DNA from: Choanephora cucurbitarum
Taxonomy: Eukaryota > Mucoromycota > Mucoromycetes > Mucorales > Choanephoraceae
NCBI GenBank assembly: GCA_025331435.1
Contig: JAIWNI010000002.1
Coordinates: 558,001-622,000 of the forward strand
Length of the DNA stretch: 64,000 bases
Direction: 5' to 3'
Below are positions 22,716 through 35,782 of this stretch, in pieces; position 1 is the stretch's first letter; each line of letters begins with the position of its first letter. The notes below the pieces were generated by a model. It was not told the DNA's origin, did not search any database, and saw nothing but the letters and a program-made list of their open reading frames with translations. Position numbers and translations under genes: made by a program.

Positions 22716-23534
22716 ATGAGTGTTATATTCAGTAGAGATCTACCTCAATCTTCTCTAAAGAGTGATGATGGTCAATCTTTACTCTGTCTTGACAAATTCG
22801 AGATTTTACCGCGTACTCTCTATGATGAAATAGGACAACAGGATAGAGATTTTTATGATCCTCATGTCGGTAAATCAATCCATGTACCTCTTGATAGACT
22901 AAAAGAAAAAAAAATAATATATTGCCTTTTAGTCAGCACAACAAGAAGATGCACAAGTAATATTTGCTTTTTGTATTTATGCTATTCTTTGCTTATACAT
23001 AGTTGATAGAATGCAGCTGATTGGAAACATGTTGTTTATCGCCTACAAGTAGAGAACACAAGTTTGATAAATTCACTTCATGAAACAAATCTAAACTTAA
23101 TGCAATCAAGACGTGAGAAAGACGAATTAGAGAATTTCATTCAACGACAAACGGAAACAACCGATGAAATTGTATCCCGATTGAAGTTAACTGTGAAAAA
23201 TTTGTTGGTAAAAAAATAAGTTATCATCAGATAAGATTGAAGTCATGATTGAGCCCTTTAAGCAACCATAGAAGCAGAACAGAGAGAATGAAGCATTACT
23301 TGCTCAACAGAAACTTCAGTCTTTAGATTTGATATTTCAAAAGAAATACCTTATGTTAGAGAATCAAGCTCTAAGAGAAAGGTAAGTACAAGCCAATAAA
23401 AGATTCAACAGGCTTAACTTTTCTTTTTATATAGTCAACCCGATGACCCTATACCACCACTAAAGAAATGGCGAGCCTGTGTCTATGCTATCATTGCTCT
23501 TCAACGTTTTCTATCTTTTTCAAATTCAAATTGA
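22716..23534 (+). CDS. Coiled-coil protein of unknown function
   Basis: Five exons: 22716-22869, 22937-22956, 23010-23207, 23272-23381 and 23435-23534. They join in frame to 193 aa. The second exon is only 20 nt. The middle (about residues 65-150) is a continuous heptad-like helix rich in E, Q, K, N and L (RLQVENTSLINSLHETNLNL). The tail PPLKKWRACVYAIIALQRFL is an amphipathic basic helix, reminiscent of calmodulin-binding or spindle-pole targeting tails, but that is speculation. I do not recognise a named family. The exon phases all agree, which supports a real gene. Confidence 0.6.
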
Positions 23535-23584
23535 GAAGTTTATTATAAAGAGCATGTTAAAAAAATAAATTTTCCTTTTACTCT

Positions 23585-25218
23585 CTACAGGGCTTCATCT
23601 GTTGTTGTAAAATAAGAGGAGGAGGGCCCACTCGTTCTTTTTCTGCTGTTGTAGTCCATATCCATAGGATCCTCTAATGAAGCATTTGAACTGGTTCTTC
23701 TTCTGAGATGGATATCTTGAGAGGAAGATGGAGTATGGTGGTGATGGTGATGATGATGATGGTTTGTACAGTTATTGGTATTACTGCCATTCAGATCTAA
23801 ATGAAGATGAGATAATTCATTACTCATAGAAGAAGAAGAGGAAGAGGAGGAAGAAGAAGAAGAGGAAAGCGGTGAACTGGAACTAGAGAGATCGAGTTGT
23901 GATGGTTGTGTTGACAGAGGTTCACATAGACCAGAGTTAGTTGATTCAGTCGTTGTTGTACTGTGATCTATAAGATCAGGCGTGGATAGTCTTAGGCGTT
24001 TGATATCATTTACATCATTACTAGAAGTACGACGATGATGTCTTCTTGATGTAGTTGCTTCTTCAGTTGAGTCTGGTGTTGTATCTTCAACTAAAGAAGT
24101 TGTGGTAACAGTGGTAGTGAGAGTAGTACTGGTACTACTACTGGTTGTGTTATGAGTAATACTAGAATGATCCAATAGATCATGTTGTTGTACTCGTTTC
24201 TTCTTTAGTTTGGCTCCCAATGTCTCTCTTTCTCGTCTGGCAGCCTCTTGTAACATGACACATTTGACTTTATAGTCAATATTAGCTGGACTCTGAAGGT
24301 ACATGAAAAATTCAGATAACTTTGAGAAATCCCATTCCTTAGTAAACTCTCTTAGAAATCGCTCTCTTTGGAAGCTACTGGTGGTTGCATAGGGTGCAGA
24401 TGATAAAACCATGGTGATAAGTGTTGTTGTATATTGTGTTGCCCAACTATGCGTCAAATGACGTAAAAGGTGTGCTCGCCGTAGGTCACCTAAAAAAATA
24501 TAGATAGATATAATGTATAAGAGAAAAAAGGGGGATAAGGAGAAAAAGAAAGAAATACAAAAGCTTTCTATCTTAAAGTGTTATGGATATTACCTGCTTC
24601 ATCGCACCAATCAACGGTCACATGTTTGACTAGAGTACTGATACTCTCTAATCTCCAATCACTAATCAACCACTTTAAGGCGTTGATAATACGCACTAAA
24701 GGGTATTCGTTAGCAATACGGTGTAGATACATGGCTGTGACAAGCACATTCTCTTCTGACTTGAGCCAAGAATAGAAAGATGCATCGTACAATTGATCCA
24801 TGCATTTGATATTGCGATAGACATCTCTCCAGTTGTCCTCATTTGAGTCCTTGAGAACAATCGGTTTACTGTTGGTGGTCGTGTTGGTGATATGAACAGA
24901 AGAAGTAGTGCCAATATTAGTTGTGGTTGAAGTAGGTGGTGTTGTTGTATTGTTAGTCAAGGTACTATGGATGGTATCGTTTTGAACTAAAAATCAAAAG
25001 AGATATAAATAACACATACAAATAAGGATAATAATAACAATCTTACGCTGATATCTTGTTGATTTACTGCCAGCCCATTCTGATACTGTTAAGCCATGAA
25101 GTGGAGTACGAGAAGGCAGATGAAAGTCCAATTCTTGAGAGGGAGGAGATGTGGGTATATAATGTAAAAAAGGGGCTGTTAATAGTGGTATGTCATTTGT
25201 AGTTGAAGGATTATTCAT
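23585..25218 (-). CDS. Ser/Thr-rich protein with one conserved helical domain, unknown function
   Basis: Three exons in transcript order: 25218-25047, 24986-24594 and 24489-23585. They join to 489 aa. Residues about 100-280 appear globular and helical (DNWRDVYRNIKCMDQLYDAS, then LKWLISDWRLESISTLVKHV, HLLRHLTHSW and EFFMYLQSPANIDYKVKCVM). The rest is low complexity: Thr/Asn-rich before it; Ser/Thr/His-rich after it, including nine consecutive His and a serine run of more than ten. Two basic patches (KLKKKR, RRHHRR) could be nuclear signals. The composition suggests a nuclear regulatory or scaffold protein. I do not recognise the helical domain. It converges with the coiled-coil gene, with 50 bp between stop codons. 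Confidence 0.6.
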
Positions 25219-26974
25219 TTGGTAAGAAATTAGAGAAAAAAAAAGTGAAAGAAAAAGAAAGAAAAATAATAGGTGAGGAAAATATTATTAAGTCACTGGG
25301 CTAATATGACCAATAGATGAAATGTGCATTTTTTTTTTCTTTCTCGGTTAAAATTTAATTCAAGAAGAAACAATTTATTATGTTCTTCCCTTTTTTTTAC
25401 TCTCGATTTGTTTGTTTATATGTATTGTAAATATGTTGTTAGGGCGAGACTATATCAAGTGATTTGCAACTTCTTTAAGAGGTAAAATTTATCCTGACGT
25501 TGTTGCTACAAACAAAATAGGCTGTCAATTAAGAACATACTGTTTTCAGGTACCATAAAACAGATAGAAGGTAATGAATTGTCTATATCATCTTGTTTGT
25601 TATATACTCCCTTCTCTTGCTATTTGAAAGAAAGGGGGAGAAGGAGTGTCAGGATCTTTTTTTTTTTTGTTGAGCCGCTTTAGTAAGGATATCTTCTTAT
25701 ACTATTAGCTTATTTCTGACAATCGGAAGCTAATCTAAAACACACCAGTCTTGCTAGGATCAAGATATCATTAGAAGGTTTCTTGAAGAAATATAAGTCA
25801 TGCTATACCAAGCTAGACATAAACTGTTTCTTTTGTATATGATATTAAGGAGATAGATTTAATTGCATTTAAGAAATTGTTTGGGAGCATGGTCTTGCTT
25901 TCACCATAGAGTCATTGGGATCTACCAAGTTAGACTCCTTGTGCCTATATAAACTGTTTGTTTGACTTTAGCTATTTCTCTTGAAAACACATTTGGATAG
26001 TATCAGCCCATTTCTGTAGGAGTTGTGTTTTCTTTTTTTTTTTTTAAAGACTAACAAAAGAATTGAATATGCTTGGTCGCTAGACATCCTTAATCGTCTT
26101 TTTTTTTTGTTTTGTTGGACACGAGTGTTTAACATGTTGTGTGTGTATACTGAATAAGAGAGAGAAAGCAACTCTTAGAATGAAATCAGCTTTGTTTATA
26201 CATCACATTGTGGGCTATACACACAGTGTTTGGGCTAACATTACTGCTTCAACACAAAGAAATGATTACTTTGGTAATAAGGTATAGGTCAATATGGGTT
26301 ATATTTACTTTAGGATCCTAAAGAGAAGAAAATGGGCAACACATAAAAAAAAGACTAAAAGTAGCATGTTTATGTTTTGGTTTCAACTGACAAACATGTA
26401 GCATTCTGTGAGAAAGAACTAGTCCGTCTTAAACCGAGCTCTAGTTATCATCAAGTAGTTGACTATCATCTTGAATGAATTTCGTTTGATTGTTCTCTCT
26501 TACTGATGATCCTCTACAAGTATATCCTTACTCTAAAATCTCCAAAAATAACTTAAAACAGTAAATACTAAACAAACCTCAAAACAGGCTAAATAAGAAA
26601 AAAAAAAGACATTCATTATGATAGATATTATCAAAAGTTTTCCTTTCTTTCATCAAAGGGGATTATGTGACAACAATCTATACTCAAGAGCAGGTTTGAT
26701 CTATAGTGTAATAGTAATAGGCATAATATCTGAAACTTTATCAACACCCCAATCTATAATTAACCAAGGCACTCATTGTTTCATCTAATACTAAAATAGA
26801 ACATCAAACAAGCTTTAATTATACGTCTTTATAGATTCAACAATTTCTTTCTTTTTTTTGACATGCTATACGCTATGTACGACTGTTTAAAATCACCTTT
26901 TTTTTTGGAGGGGGAGGGATCATACTGTTATTGAGAGAGAGAGAGGAATAAATGATAGCAATAGACTCTTTGAT
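25219..26974. other. 1.75-kb AT-rich spacer
   Basis: No supported gene. Poly-T runs lie near 25330, 25655, 26030 and 26100. A G-rich run is near 26910. The short frames here show no domain features. The right end is the 3' region of the tetraspanin gene, and the left end is the promoter of the S/T-rich gene. Confidence 0.45.
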
Positions 26975-28103
26975 CTATAGTAAAGATGATGTACTACCTC
27001 TACTACCATATCCATGCCTGTTATGACGCCAGGTAGTATGATTGATTTGATAACTTAATGCAGCAATATCTGCTTCTTCTTCTCTCATCTTACAATCAAC
27101 TGCATATGCAAAAACGACAGATATCACCAAGACAATCAACTGGAAGACACATCAGCAAATCAAGTAGAATAGCACATATGACTTTCTTACCTGTAACGCA
27201 AGTAGGATAGCAATGCCTGCAGTGATCCATTGACGCCACTCTTGTATCCAAGTCTCAACAAAAGGCTTACATCCCATCGTAACATTCATTGCGATAGCAC
27301 ATGTCTTGGGCACTGATCTATCTTGAATGGAGTTATAGCCACAGCACTGAAAACTAGATAAAGTTCTCTATTAACTTTCGTTGCATGTCTATACTGATAG
27401 ATCAACATACGAATTTTCCAAGTCTATCAAGAACTGAGGATCTTGTTTCATAAAGAATTCCCATGTCCCACTTGCAAATTGATCTAACTTTGATTTGGTT
27501 GTCAAATCCATCATTCTCAACATCCATCGTTTTCTTTTATTACCTTGGATCTGTATGTATAAATCAACCCTAGTAAACCTTTCTCGAAACATAATAAATA
27601 AGTTATGCTGATACAATTCAATCAACCTACCTAGTTCTGATAACAATCCCATGGCTGCTATACTACTGTATGTATTCAGGAACTCTACATGTTCTAAATG
27701 AGCACCAAAAAAGCCCACAAAACCAACTGTTGCTACTAGGACACCTAGCACCAGTAGTGTGATTGTGATTGTCTGGCTTAACCTAGAATTGATCAAATAG
27801 CCGCCTAATCAGCCCATACATAACATGATCATCAGCATGATACACACACTATATCTGCTGAGCCTTTCTCCTTTCTTCTTGTTTTTTATTATTATTACCT
27901 ATGGAAGTAAGAACAATTCCAAGAAACTTTTTTTTTTGGTATGATTAAAATGATACTCTCCCCCCTTCTTTATTTTATAAGAAGAGAGTTTGCTATCTCA
28001 CCATAGTCATAGAATGAAATAAAACCATATTTTCACGAAATCCACTGAGTTGTCTCTGCAAAAATCGTCTCTTCATTTTGATACCAAGTGGTTTATTATG
28101 CAT
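26975..28103 (-). CDS. Tetraspanin family membrane protein
   Basis: Five exons in transcript order: 28103-28002, 27926-27899, 27804-27411, 27353-27191 and 27139-26975. They give about 283 aa. The second exon is 28 nt and completes the first membrane segment (FLGIVLTSIGGYLI). TM2 is ITITLLVLGVLVATVGFVGF. The large outer loop carries FQCCGYNSIQ, the tetraspanin CCG signature, and further Cys residues (KTCAIAM, MGCKPF). TM4 is ITAGIAILLALQLIVLVISV. A cytosolic tail follows. The third membrane segment is the weak point. The frame was kept straight through, but a potential GTAGG donor near the GLLSELG codons leaves alternative splicing open. Fungal tetraspanins act at the plasma membrane in polarised growth and infection structures. 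Confidence 0.7.
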
Positions 28104-28189
28104 TATATACAATAAAGAAAAAGAAGAAGAAGAAAAAAAAAAGAAAAAAATCAAAAATAAAACTACGCAATATAAATCATGCGACTACT

Positions 28190-28734
28190 TTAGAGGTAAT
28201 TGTTTACTTTTAAGGTTCTCTTGCCATAAATGACTGTGTTTAGGCCTACTAAGCCAAAGAGAGCAAGGGGAGCAGGCTTCATTGATTTGAGAGCGGTCTT
28301 TGCATTCAGAAAAGACCAAGACAGACACCATGCTTTTATACTACTTTAGTTTCTTTCTTTTTTCTCATTACTATTGTTATTTACCTGTTGCAATACCAGA
28401 CCCATTTTCTGCGTCACCTACATTGATCACATAACTAGTTTATAAAGGTTAATTTGATCTGATACACTATGCCCAAGTGCTTTTTTTTTTAATGTACCCT
28501 GCTCCTGCAAAAATAGCAGAAAATGCCATGGACTGAATCATAGAAGGTACACCTGGTGACTTTCTAACTGCAAGTGGTAATGCTGCTAATGCTATTACTT
28601 TTTTTTTAAAAAAAAGAGAAAAATCATAGCTATTTAAAATTTTATCCTTTACTTGCTGCAGAAAGTGCCCATACTGGATAAGGTGAATCAGATTGTTTAT
28701 CAATCCAAGTAGCTGCTGAAGATTCTTTTGACAT
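28190..28734 (-). CDS. AIM19: Altered inheritance of mitochondria protein 19-like
   Basis: Four exons in transcript order: 28734-28653, 28597-28498, 28434-28385 and 28332-28190. They join to 124 aa. The pattern fits Aim19: DSPYPVWALSAA, then PLAVRKSPGVPSMIQSMAFS, then a GYVINVGDAENGSGIATAW block, then a helix SWSFLNAKTALKS and a last hydrophobic stretch. Two to three membrane-spanning segments are likely. The yeast protein is mitochondrial and affects mitochondrial inheritance; its molecular role is not known. The start codon lies 189 bp from that of the divergent MED18. Confidence 0.75.
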
Positions 28735-28923
28735 AAGGAAAATAAAAAAAAAGAGAGAGAAAGAAAAAAGAGAAAACAGTGCTGATCAAGGGGAATCTTG
28801 TCCCCCCCCCCCCCGCTTCTCTTTCTCTCTCTTGTCTCCGCCTTTCATAGTCTGAGAGTCACTATCATTTTCTTTTTTCTTTTTTTATTTTCGCATAGAA
28901 CTCTTTTTTTTTCTTAACAGATT
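28735..28923. promoter_or_regulatory. Compact divergent promoter AIM19 / MED18 with a C13 tract
   Basis: 189 bp lie between two divergent start codons. The region contains a run of 13 C residues (28802-28814) in otherwise AT-rich DNA. GA-rich sequence flanks it on the AIM19 side and CT-rich sequence on the MED18 side. A shared-promoter role is inferred from position. Confidence 0.55.
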
Positions 28924-29820
28924 ATGTCAAACTATGAATGTAGTCTACAAGGCGTAGTGGTTGGCCACGAACAAAAAGAAAAACTCATTCAAAGACTGAT
29001 CGGTCTCTGTGGCAACGATGCGATGAATGATCTATTTGAACACGAACTTGTCTTTATTCCCTCAAGTAACTAAAGATGACATTGTATTTACTTTTTTTTT
29101 TCTTCTTCTTTCTCTTTTGTTTACTCAACTTGATAACTTAGCACAGACGCCTATTGGACCAGCACGTAATGACGATGTAGTACTTCGACTTCAATCGAGA
29201 ATAAACAACCAAAAGGAAATGTCTATCAAATACAGACAATGGTATCTATGTATGCAAGGTAATCCCGAACCTCAAAGACAGAGAACAGTAACTGTGCGTC
29301 CTATTTCACGCGTACAACTCTCTGGTGATATCTTTCGCTACATGAAATCATTAGGTTACAGGTGAGTTGTGCTTGAAGAAGAGGGCTAGATGAGATGGAA
29401 TTAAAAAGCAAAGCCTGATAGCTTTTCGTTTGATGTGGTAAAGAAGGGACATCTGTTGGCCTATGACAAAATTATCAAAGTCACAGTATTTCAGTTGTAT
29501 AAAGTAATATGGATTCCCAACAGTGCATTTGCAGAGAGACTGACATCTGCTGTTTAGTTAAAGAAAATCAATGTGGAAACAGCTGTTCATATAGGGCAGG
29601 AAGATATGTGGATTATTGAAGTAACAACTGCTCCAGTGCTTCAAGAACAAGTCAATCAGATGGCAGAACATCTGAACAAGTTTAAGAATCTGATGATTGG
29701 GTAAAATAGAAGATGAAAGGTTGTTTGAATTCTTTGGGCTGATTCTATTCTTTTAGCATTGTTGATTTGGAGCATGTTGATATAAGAGCACTACAGAACA
29801 AGATTCATTATACAAACTAA
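28924..29820 (+). CDS. MED18: Mediator complex subunit 18
   Basis: Med18 (yeast Srb5) is a head-module subunit that links RNA polymerase II to regulators. Five exons: 28924-29065, 29142-29361, 29422-29503, 29558-29700 and 29757-29820. They join to 216 aa. The start YECSLQGVVVG and the ELVFIPS segment, then VRPISRVQLSGDIFRYMKSL and KGHLLAYDKIIKVTVFQLYK, and the C-terminal VDLEHVDIRAL match the family. In exon 3 the acceptor downstream of two in-frame-stop alternatives was chosen because it restores the family sequence. Confidence 0.85.
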
Positions 29821-30036
29821 TGGTTATCCCCATAGTCACAATATTCCCCCTTTCTCTCTCTGTCTGTTGAGTGATAATAAATCAGTGTGTTTTATTTGAA
29901 AAAAAAAGTGTATTGGAAATAATAGATGTATATATATATATGTAAAATGCGAATCATTTGAAAATATGAACAGAAGATTGGAATAAATATAATAAAATGC
30001 ATTATGGATTAAAAAAAAAAGGAATAGACACCTCCT

Positions 30037-31344
<1,308 letters not shown>

Positions 31345-32851
31345 ATGAATTCGCTTTTCTGGAATACTATATTAAGTTAAAGAAAAAGATACAAAAAAAA
31401 AGAGGATATAACCTGTTTATAAATACAAAAGTTTATGCGAAATCAAGCTTAATTTCCCACGATTTGCTATGACAGGATTGCTCCTAACTGCTGAAAGCCG
31501 AAGCATTTTTTATTGTTCCATTTTTTTTATTGTTACTTTTACCCTTGTAGCCATAAAAAGAAATATTTCCCTCTCTTCATTTCTATACAACATTGTTTAT
31601 TCATCATTCTTTAATGACAAGAAGCTGACAAACTTCCCTCTTTTGATTGCTTATTTATGGCTGAATAAGACTTTCTTCTCTTACTTTATCTCTTTCTCAC
31701 GTATTAATTTTTCTTTTTTGGCTTAAATGCTCAACGCCGTGAAATTCTGTCTCGGAATAACCTACAGAATTTGCTTGTATGTTCCGGCTCTTATTTTTTT
31801 TCTCTCTCTTTCTTTTTCTTAGCAATGACATTGTTTGATTGTGTTTCTAATGACTCAATGAAATTGAAACAAGAATTGTTCTATTTCTAGAAAGAGAGAT
31901 AATGATTTTTCTTAAAACGAAATATAGTACTACATTGCTCGACTGTAATTGTCTTGATATGGATAAGAAGCTATTTAACCTTTGTCTTAACGGCGTTAAA
32001 CTCTTTAAAGCGACCCTATGATAATCGTGCGAAACAGCTCTTAGTCTATCACTGATCATGACAAAGCATTAGCTAGTACTCTCGAGAAATCAGGTTTTCG
32101 GTCAATTTGGTCATAGTGCATACACAACTATGAACATTTTACATTTGATAGCAATAACTCATAAGGTCAGTGCACTTCAAGAACAGTGAGCAAAATCGAT
32201 GTAAAAAGAAGAAAAAAAAAAGAGTGCTCCATCATTGATATCGTAGTGCTGCTTATCTCATAAGGCAATATCATAATTGATATCTGTCAATTGCTTTATT
32301 GTTATTTCTCTTCTTTAGCCTCACATTGCTCAAAAGATTAGTTATGAAAGCGAGAGATACAAAGTCCCAATGGCTTGTAGCCAATGATATCTTTTACTTC
32401 CTTCCTGTTCTATGAATAGTGGAATACATCGTTGTCCTCCATTCTGTACATAACTATCCTGAGGCTTATGTAGTATCATAATCAGAACAGTCCAAGTGCA
32501 GTTGTCTGTAATTGGACATGTGGTTACGTAGTGCATGCAGACAAGGCTATCTATTGTGACGAATCAGAATATTCATCTTTCTTCACTTTTGATGTTCTCT
32601 TACTCAAGCTCAATTGGATTTACCGTAAGCCCTCCTCTCTCTCTCTCTCTCTCTTTATTTAGTGCATACCTGTGAAAGAAGAAAAGGGAGGCAAGGAATA
32701 AGGAGAAAGAAATGTGAATTCTATTCAGGTACCATTTTAAATTTCAATTGTTTCTCTTTTCTTAAATACCCGACATTATAATGGATGTATTGCTTTCTTT
32801 TTTTTTGGACTTCGGATTATTTCCCTTTTTCCTTGATAAAATAAAATAAAA
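31345..32851. other. 1.5-kb divergent spacer between HPPD and kinase
   Basis: No supported gene. A CT microsatellite lies at 32635-32654, about 200 bp before the kinase start. Open frames near 31469-31726 and 32342-32536 have no recognisable features. Confidence 0.45.
32635..32654. repeat. CT-dinucleotide microsatellite
   Basis: Ten uninterrupted CT units lie about 200 bp upstream of the kinase start codon. Such pyrimidine tracts recur upstream of genes in this window. Confidence 0.85.
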
Positions 32852-33949
32852 ATGACACCTATCGAGTTGTGTTCGCTTGAAAAGTTCATTCGGCCATCTA
32901 CGCCTGAGCATGAAATCATTCGGATAGAAAACCTGTCTAGTCATCATCGTACAGGTTCATACAGAGATCCTATCCACACGGACCATTCTTATACATCTCT
33001 TCCCCAGTCATCTATGACTCAAAAAGAGCAAGAACAAGAAGCAAACGAACGAGATTATCTGATCTTCCATCGACTTCATTTTCCTCACCTAAAGAGACCT
33101 GCTCTTCGAGTTGATCCACCTAAATCACCGGCTGCCTTATTTCTATCTTATACTGCACCTGTCAGTACCACTCTACCATTCCTGTCAGTTCTAAGAAACA
33201 AATATGTACTTCAGGATGTCATTGGCTACGGTAGCTCATGTATTGTCAGAAAGGCCATTGATCAGACAACACAAGAGACTGTTGCCATCAAAATTGCTCA
33301 TGGCTCATCATCACTGCAAAAGGAACTCGAGACATGGCAATCCCTCCACCATCCCTTTGTTCTTTCCCTCAAACACACTTGGATAGAAAAGGATACGTAT
33401 TATCTCATCAGCAACTATTGTGCTCATGGCAGCCTTCTCAGCTACCTCAATCAACAGAGATGTTTGGACGAAAAAGAGGCTAAACGTCTCTTTAGACAGC
33501 TATGTCAGGGCATTCAGTACCTTCATCAACAGTGCAGATTATGCCATAAAGATCTAAAGCTTGAGAATATCTTGCTGGATCATGATTTCAATGTCAAAAT
33601 TTGTGATTTTGGGTTAGCCTTGTCTCTTGACCAGCAAGAACAAGAGATGACAGGTGGCTCATTAGCCTATGTAGCACCTGAGCAACTGATGAGTGCCGAA
33701 GCCTTAGCGAAAACAGCGACGGATGTTTGGTCGTTAGGTGTTATTCTCTATGGTCTTGTGGTGGGCAATTTACCGTTCATGGAAGGATATGATCTCAAAT
33801 TACAGCAGGCGATAATGAAAGGTCAATTCACAATGCCTAGTCATCTTTCAAAAGACCTCCAGGAATTGATAGTCTCTTGTCTTGCTTATGATCCAAACCA
33901 ACGATGGACTATTACGGATATCCTAAACTCACTTTGGCTCATGCCATAA
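32852..33949 (+). CDS. Serine/threonine protein kinase
   Basis: A single exon of 365 aa with a 115-residue N-terminal extension before a full kinase domain. The glycine loop is GYGSSCIV near residue 125, the ATP lysine is in VAIKIA (about 147), the catalytic loop is CHKDLKLEN (about 231-239), the metal site is DFG (252-254), and APEQL closes the activation segment. The catalytic loop has HKD where most kinases have HRD. Subdomains X-XI end with DPNQRWTITDIL. The order resembles CAMK/Snf1-like fungal kinases, but I cannot name an orthologue or substrate. It converges on the multipass membrane gene, with about 100 bp between stops. Confidence 0.88.
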   Translation: MTPIELCSLEKFIRPSTPEHEIIRIENLSSHHRTGSYRDPIHTDHSYTSLPQSSMTQKEQEQEANERDYLIFHRLHFPHLKRPALRVDPPKSPAALFLSYTAPVSTTLPFLSVLRNKYVLQDVIGYGSSCIVRKAIDQTTQETVAIKIAHGSSSLQKELETWQSLHHPFVLSLKHTWIEKDTYYLISNYCAHGSLLSYLNQQRCLDEKEAKRLFRQLCQGIQYLHQQCRLCHKDLKLENILLDHDFNVKICDFGLALSLDQQEQEMTGGSLAYVAPEQLMSAEALAKTATDVWSLGVILYGLVVGNLPFMEGYDLKLQQAIMKGQFTMPSHLSKDLQELIVSCLAYDPNQRWTITDILNSLWLMP

Positions 33950-34049
33950 GTTCTTAAAGAAACCTCTTTGTTGTTGTGTATCATTTATTTGTGCTTGATT
34001 CTCCCTTTTAAGCTCTATCTACAAGATTACATGACTACTTATGCGATAC

Positions 34050-35050
34050 TCAGTCATCATTAACCAAAGGATCATAACCATCTATGAAATCAATACAGAC
34101 GTTATGGTCAGTTAAAATACGATGCATTCTTTTCTTCTTCTTTACTTACAAGCACAAATTCCCTGCATATAACAGGCGAGAACAATACCTGCAGCCACTT
34201 GAGATACTGGATGTGTGAACCTAATTATTTAAATGAATAAAGAATTCCTAAGTATAAATTTGGAATTACCTTGTAAAAAAGGCTAAGACGTAAAATATCT
34301 GCCAATGATGGATATGTATACTGATTGTGTTACGATAAGGTGAGCTTATAGTATCATCTGTCTTTGATTGTCCTTCCAGATCTGCCTTTGCTCTTCTTTT
34401 AGATTGGTATTGATGGTATCGTGTTCTTATCCAATTCTGATTGACTTCCTTTTTCAGCAAGAAAGCAATGGTCGTAAAGAAGATAGGCACAAGCAAGGCG
34501 CAAATATAATAGACAACAAAAGGAAGTGGCAACTGGGTTGCAAAATAAATATGAACTCCTGCAAAAGCTAAAATGATACTAAAATCAATATCGTTTTAGT
34601 ATCAAAACTGCCTACAGAAAAGACTGATCTTTACCCTAAGGCCACTAAGAAGACGACCCACATGCCCTTAGGCCAATGCTTGATTTCTGGCAAAGATGTT
34701 TTTGTAAACGGCAATTCTGCAATTAGAGCATAGCCGAATAAAGAAGGATAGAACACAAGGACTGTGATCCAGGTATAGGTTCTTGAGTAATTCCCAAAGA
34801 TAAAGAGGATCAAACCATAGCTGAAGGCAAGCATAGTATCGCGCCAATGTCTGGCTACACTCTTCTGATTGACTTCCCAATTCCATCGCTTGGCAACGAA
34901 ACGATAGATAGGGTATGGCACAAGGAAAAATGTCAGCATAAAGTAGAGAAAGACAAGAGGATGAAATGAAAAAAGAGCAGCCTCTGATGTAGAAGAAGGA
35001 TTTGAGAATCCTAGCACATTGTTTTGTGGTGCACTTGCTGTATACCACAT
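34050..35050 (-). CDS. Conserved-looking multipass membrane protein with HxHHW motif
   Basis: Four exons in transcript order: 35050-34635, 34578-34270, 34220-34150 and 34081-34050. They give 275 aa. Six to eight hydrophobic segments are visible, for example FLYFMLTFFLVPYPIYRF, ITVLVFYPSLFGYALIAELP and VVYYICALLVPIFFTTIAFL. A histidine cluster ISIHIHHWQIFYVLAFFTRF lies in exon 2, followed by HPVSQVAAGIVLACYMQGIC in exon 3 and YGYDPL in exon 4. The His cluster next to membrane segments could bind a metal, but no enzyme family is recognised. Exon 1 and the next exons fit in phase without frame breaks, which supports the model. Confidence 0.65.
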
Positions 35051-35782
35051 TTTGATATGTTAAAAAAACAATAATAAAAGAAAAAGAAAAATGACAGCTG
35101 AGTGGTAGTTTTTTTTTTGGGTTTTGGACTTTATATACAGACACTTGAGCCAATGATAATGATGCCCTTGAGTTACTTTTTACTCCTCCAAAAAGAGAAA
35201 CGATTGATTCTTTATGATTGGCTCTTACTGCCATAAACCGATTTTCTTTTTTTTAGTTGTTTTGTTTTCATGCAAGTGTTTGCTACAGACACTAAAAATA
35301 ACAGCAAACAACAAATACGCCTATTTCCAGTTCTCTCACAACATATCATCTACTTTTGCTTTTAAACAAACCATGAAACAAGAGTAAGTATCACCCAGAA
35401 AGGAAAGAATCTGTTACACGTCTGTTTTTTCTTATAGCATATGACAAAGAATGCCACTTACAAACACAACCTAGTTGCGCCAAGTGAGATGAGTAACATT
35501 TGCTTTTAAGTTGATCATACGTAGCTTATATCCATATGAGAAATGTTCAAGTCGATTGATAGATGTTACTTTGTTGAGTTCATAGAGCATTAAAGAAGAT
35601 ATCTGTTGAACATTGATTTTCTCCTTCTTGCATGCTTTAGAATTGTTGTCAGGTACGCCTTCCAAAAAAAAAGTCAACAGGATAAATCGCATATCTGATT
35701 GGTCTAAAAAATGCAGCCAGTTCTTTTTTTCTTTTTTCTTTTTTCTTTTTTCTTTCTCTTTCTTTTCTTTTCCTTTTTCTTT
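35051..35782. other. Divergent spacer with T-rich promoter of the RRM gene
   Basis: The 730 bp between two divergent genes contain one possible small gene (35471-35692, listed separately). A repeated pyrimidine tract of T-runs broken by single C lies at about 35723-35781, ending immediately before the RRM protein start. Confidence 0.45.
35471..35692 (-). CDS. Possible 73-codon small protein
   Basis: An ATG-started frame encodes MRFILLTFFLEGVP followed by a mixed-charge stretch ending ANVTHLTWRN. The frame stays open for at least ten codons upstream of the ATG. Composition looks protein-like (hydrophobic start, then alternating charged and hydrophobic residues). I do not recognise it, and it could be an exon of a longer gene or chance. 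Confidence 0.3.
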   Translation of the reverse strand: MRFILLTFFLEGVPDNNSKACKKEKINVQQISSLMLYELNKVTSINRLEHFSYGYKLRMINLKANVTHLTWRN

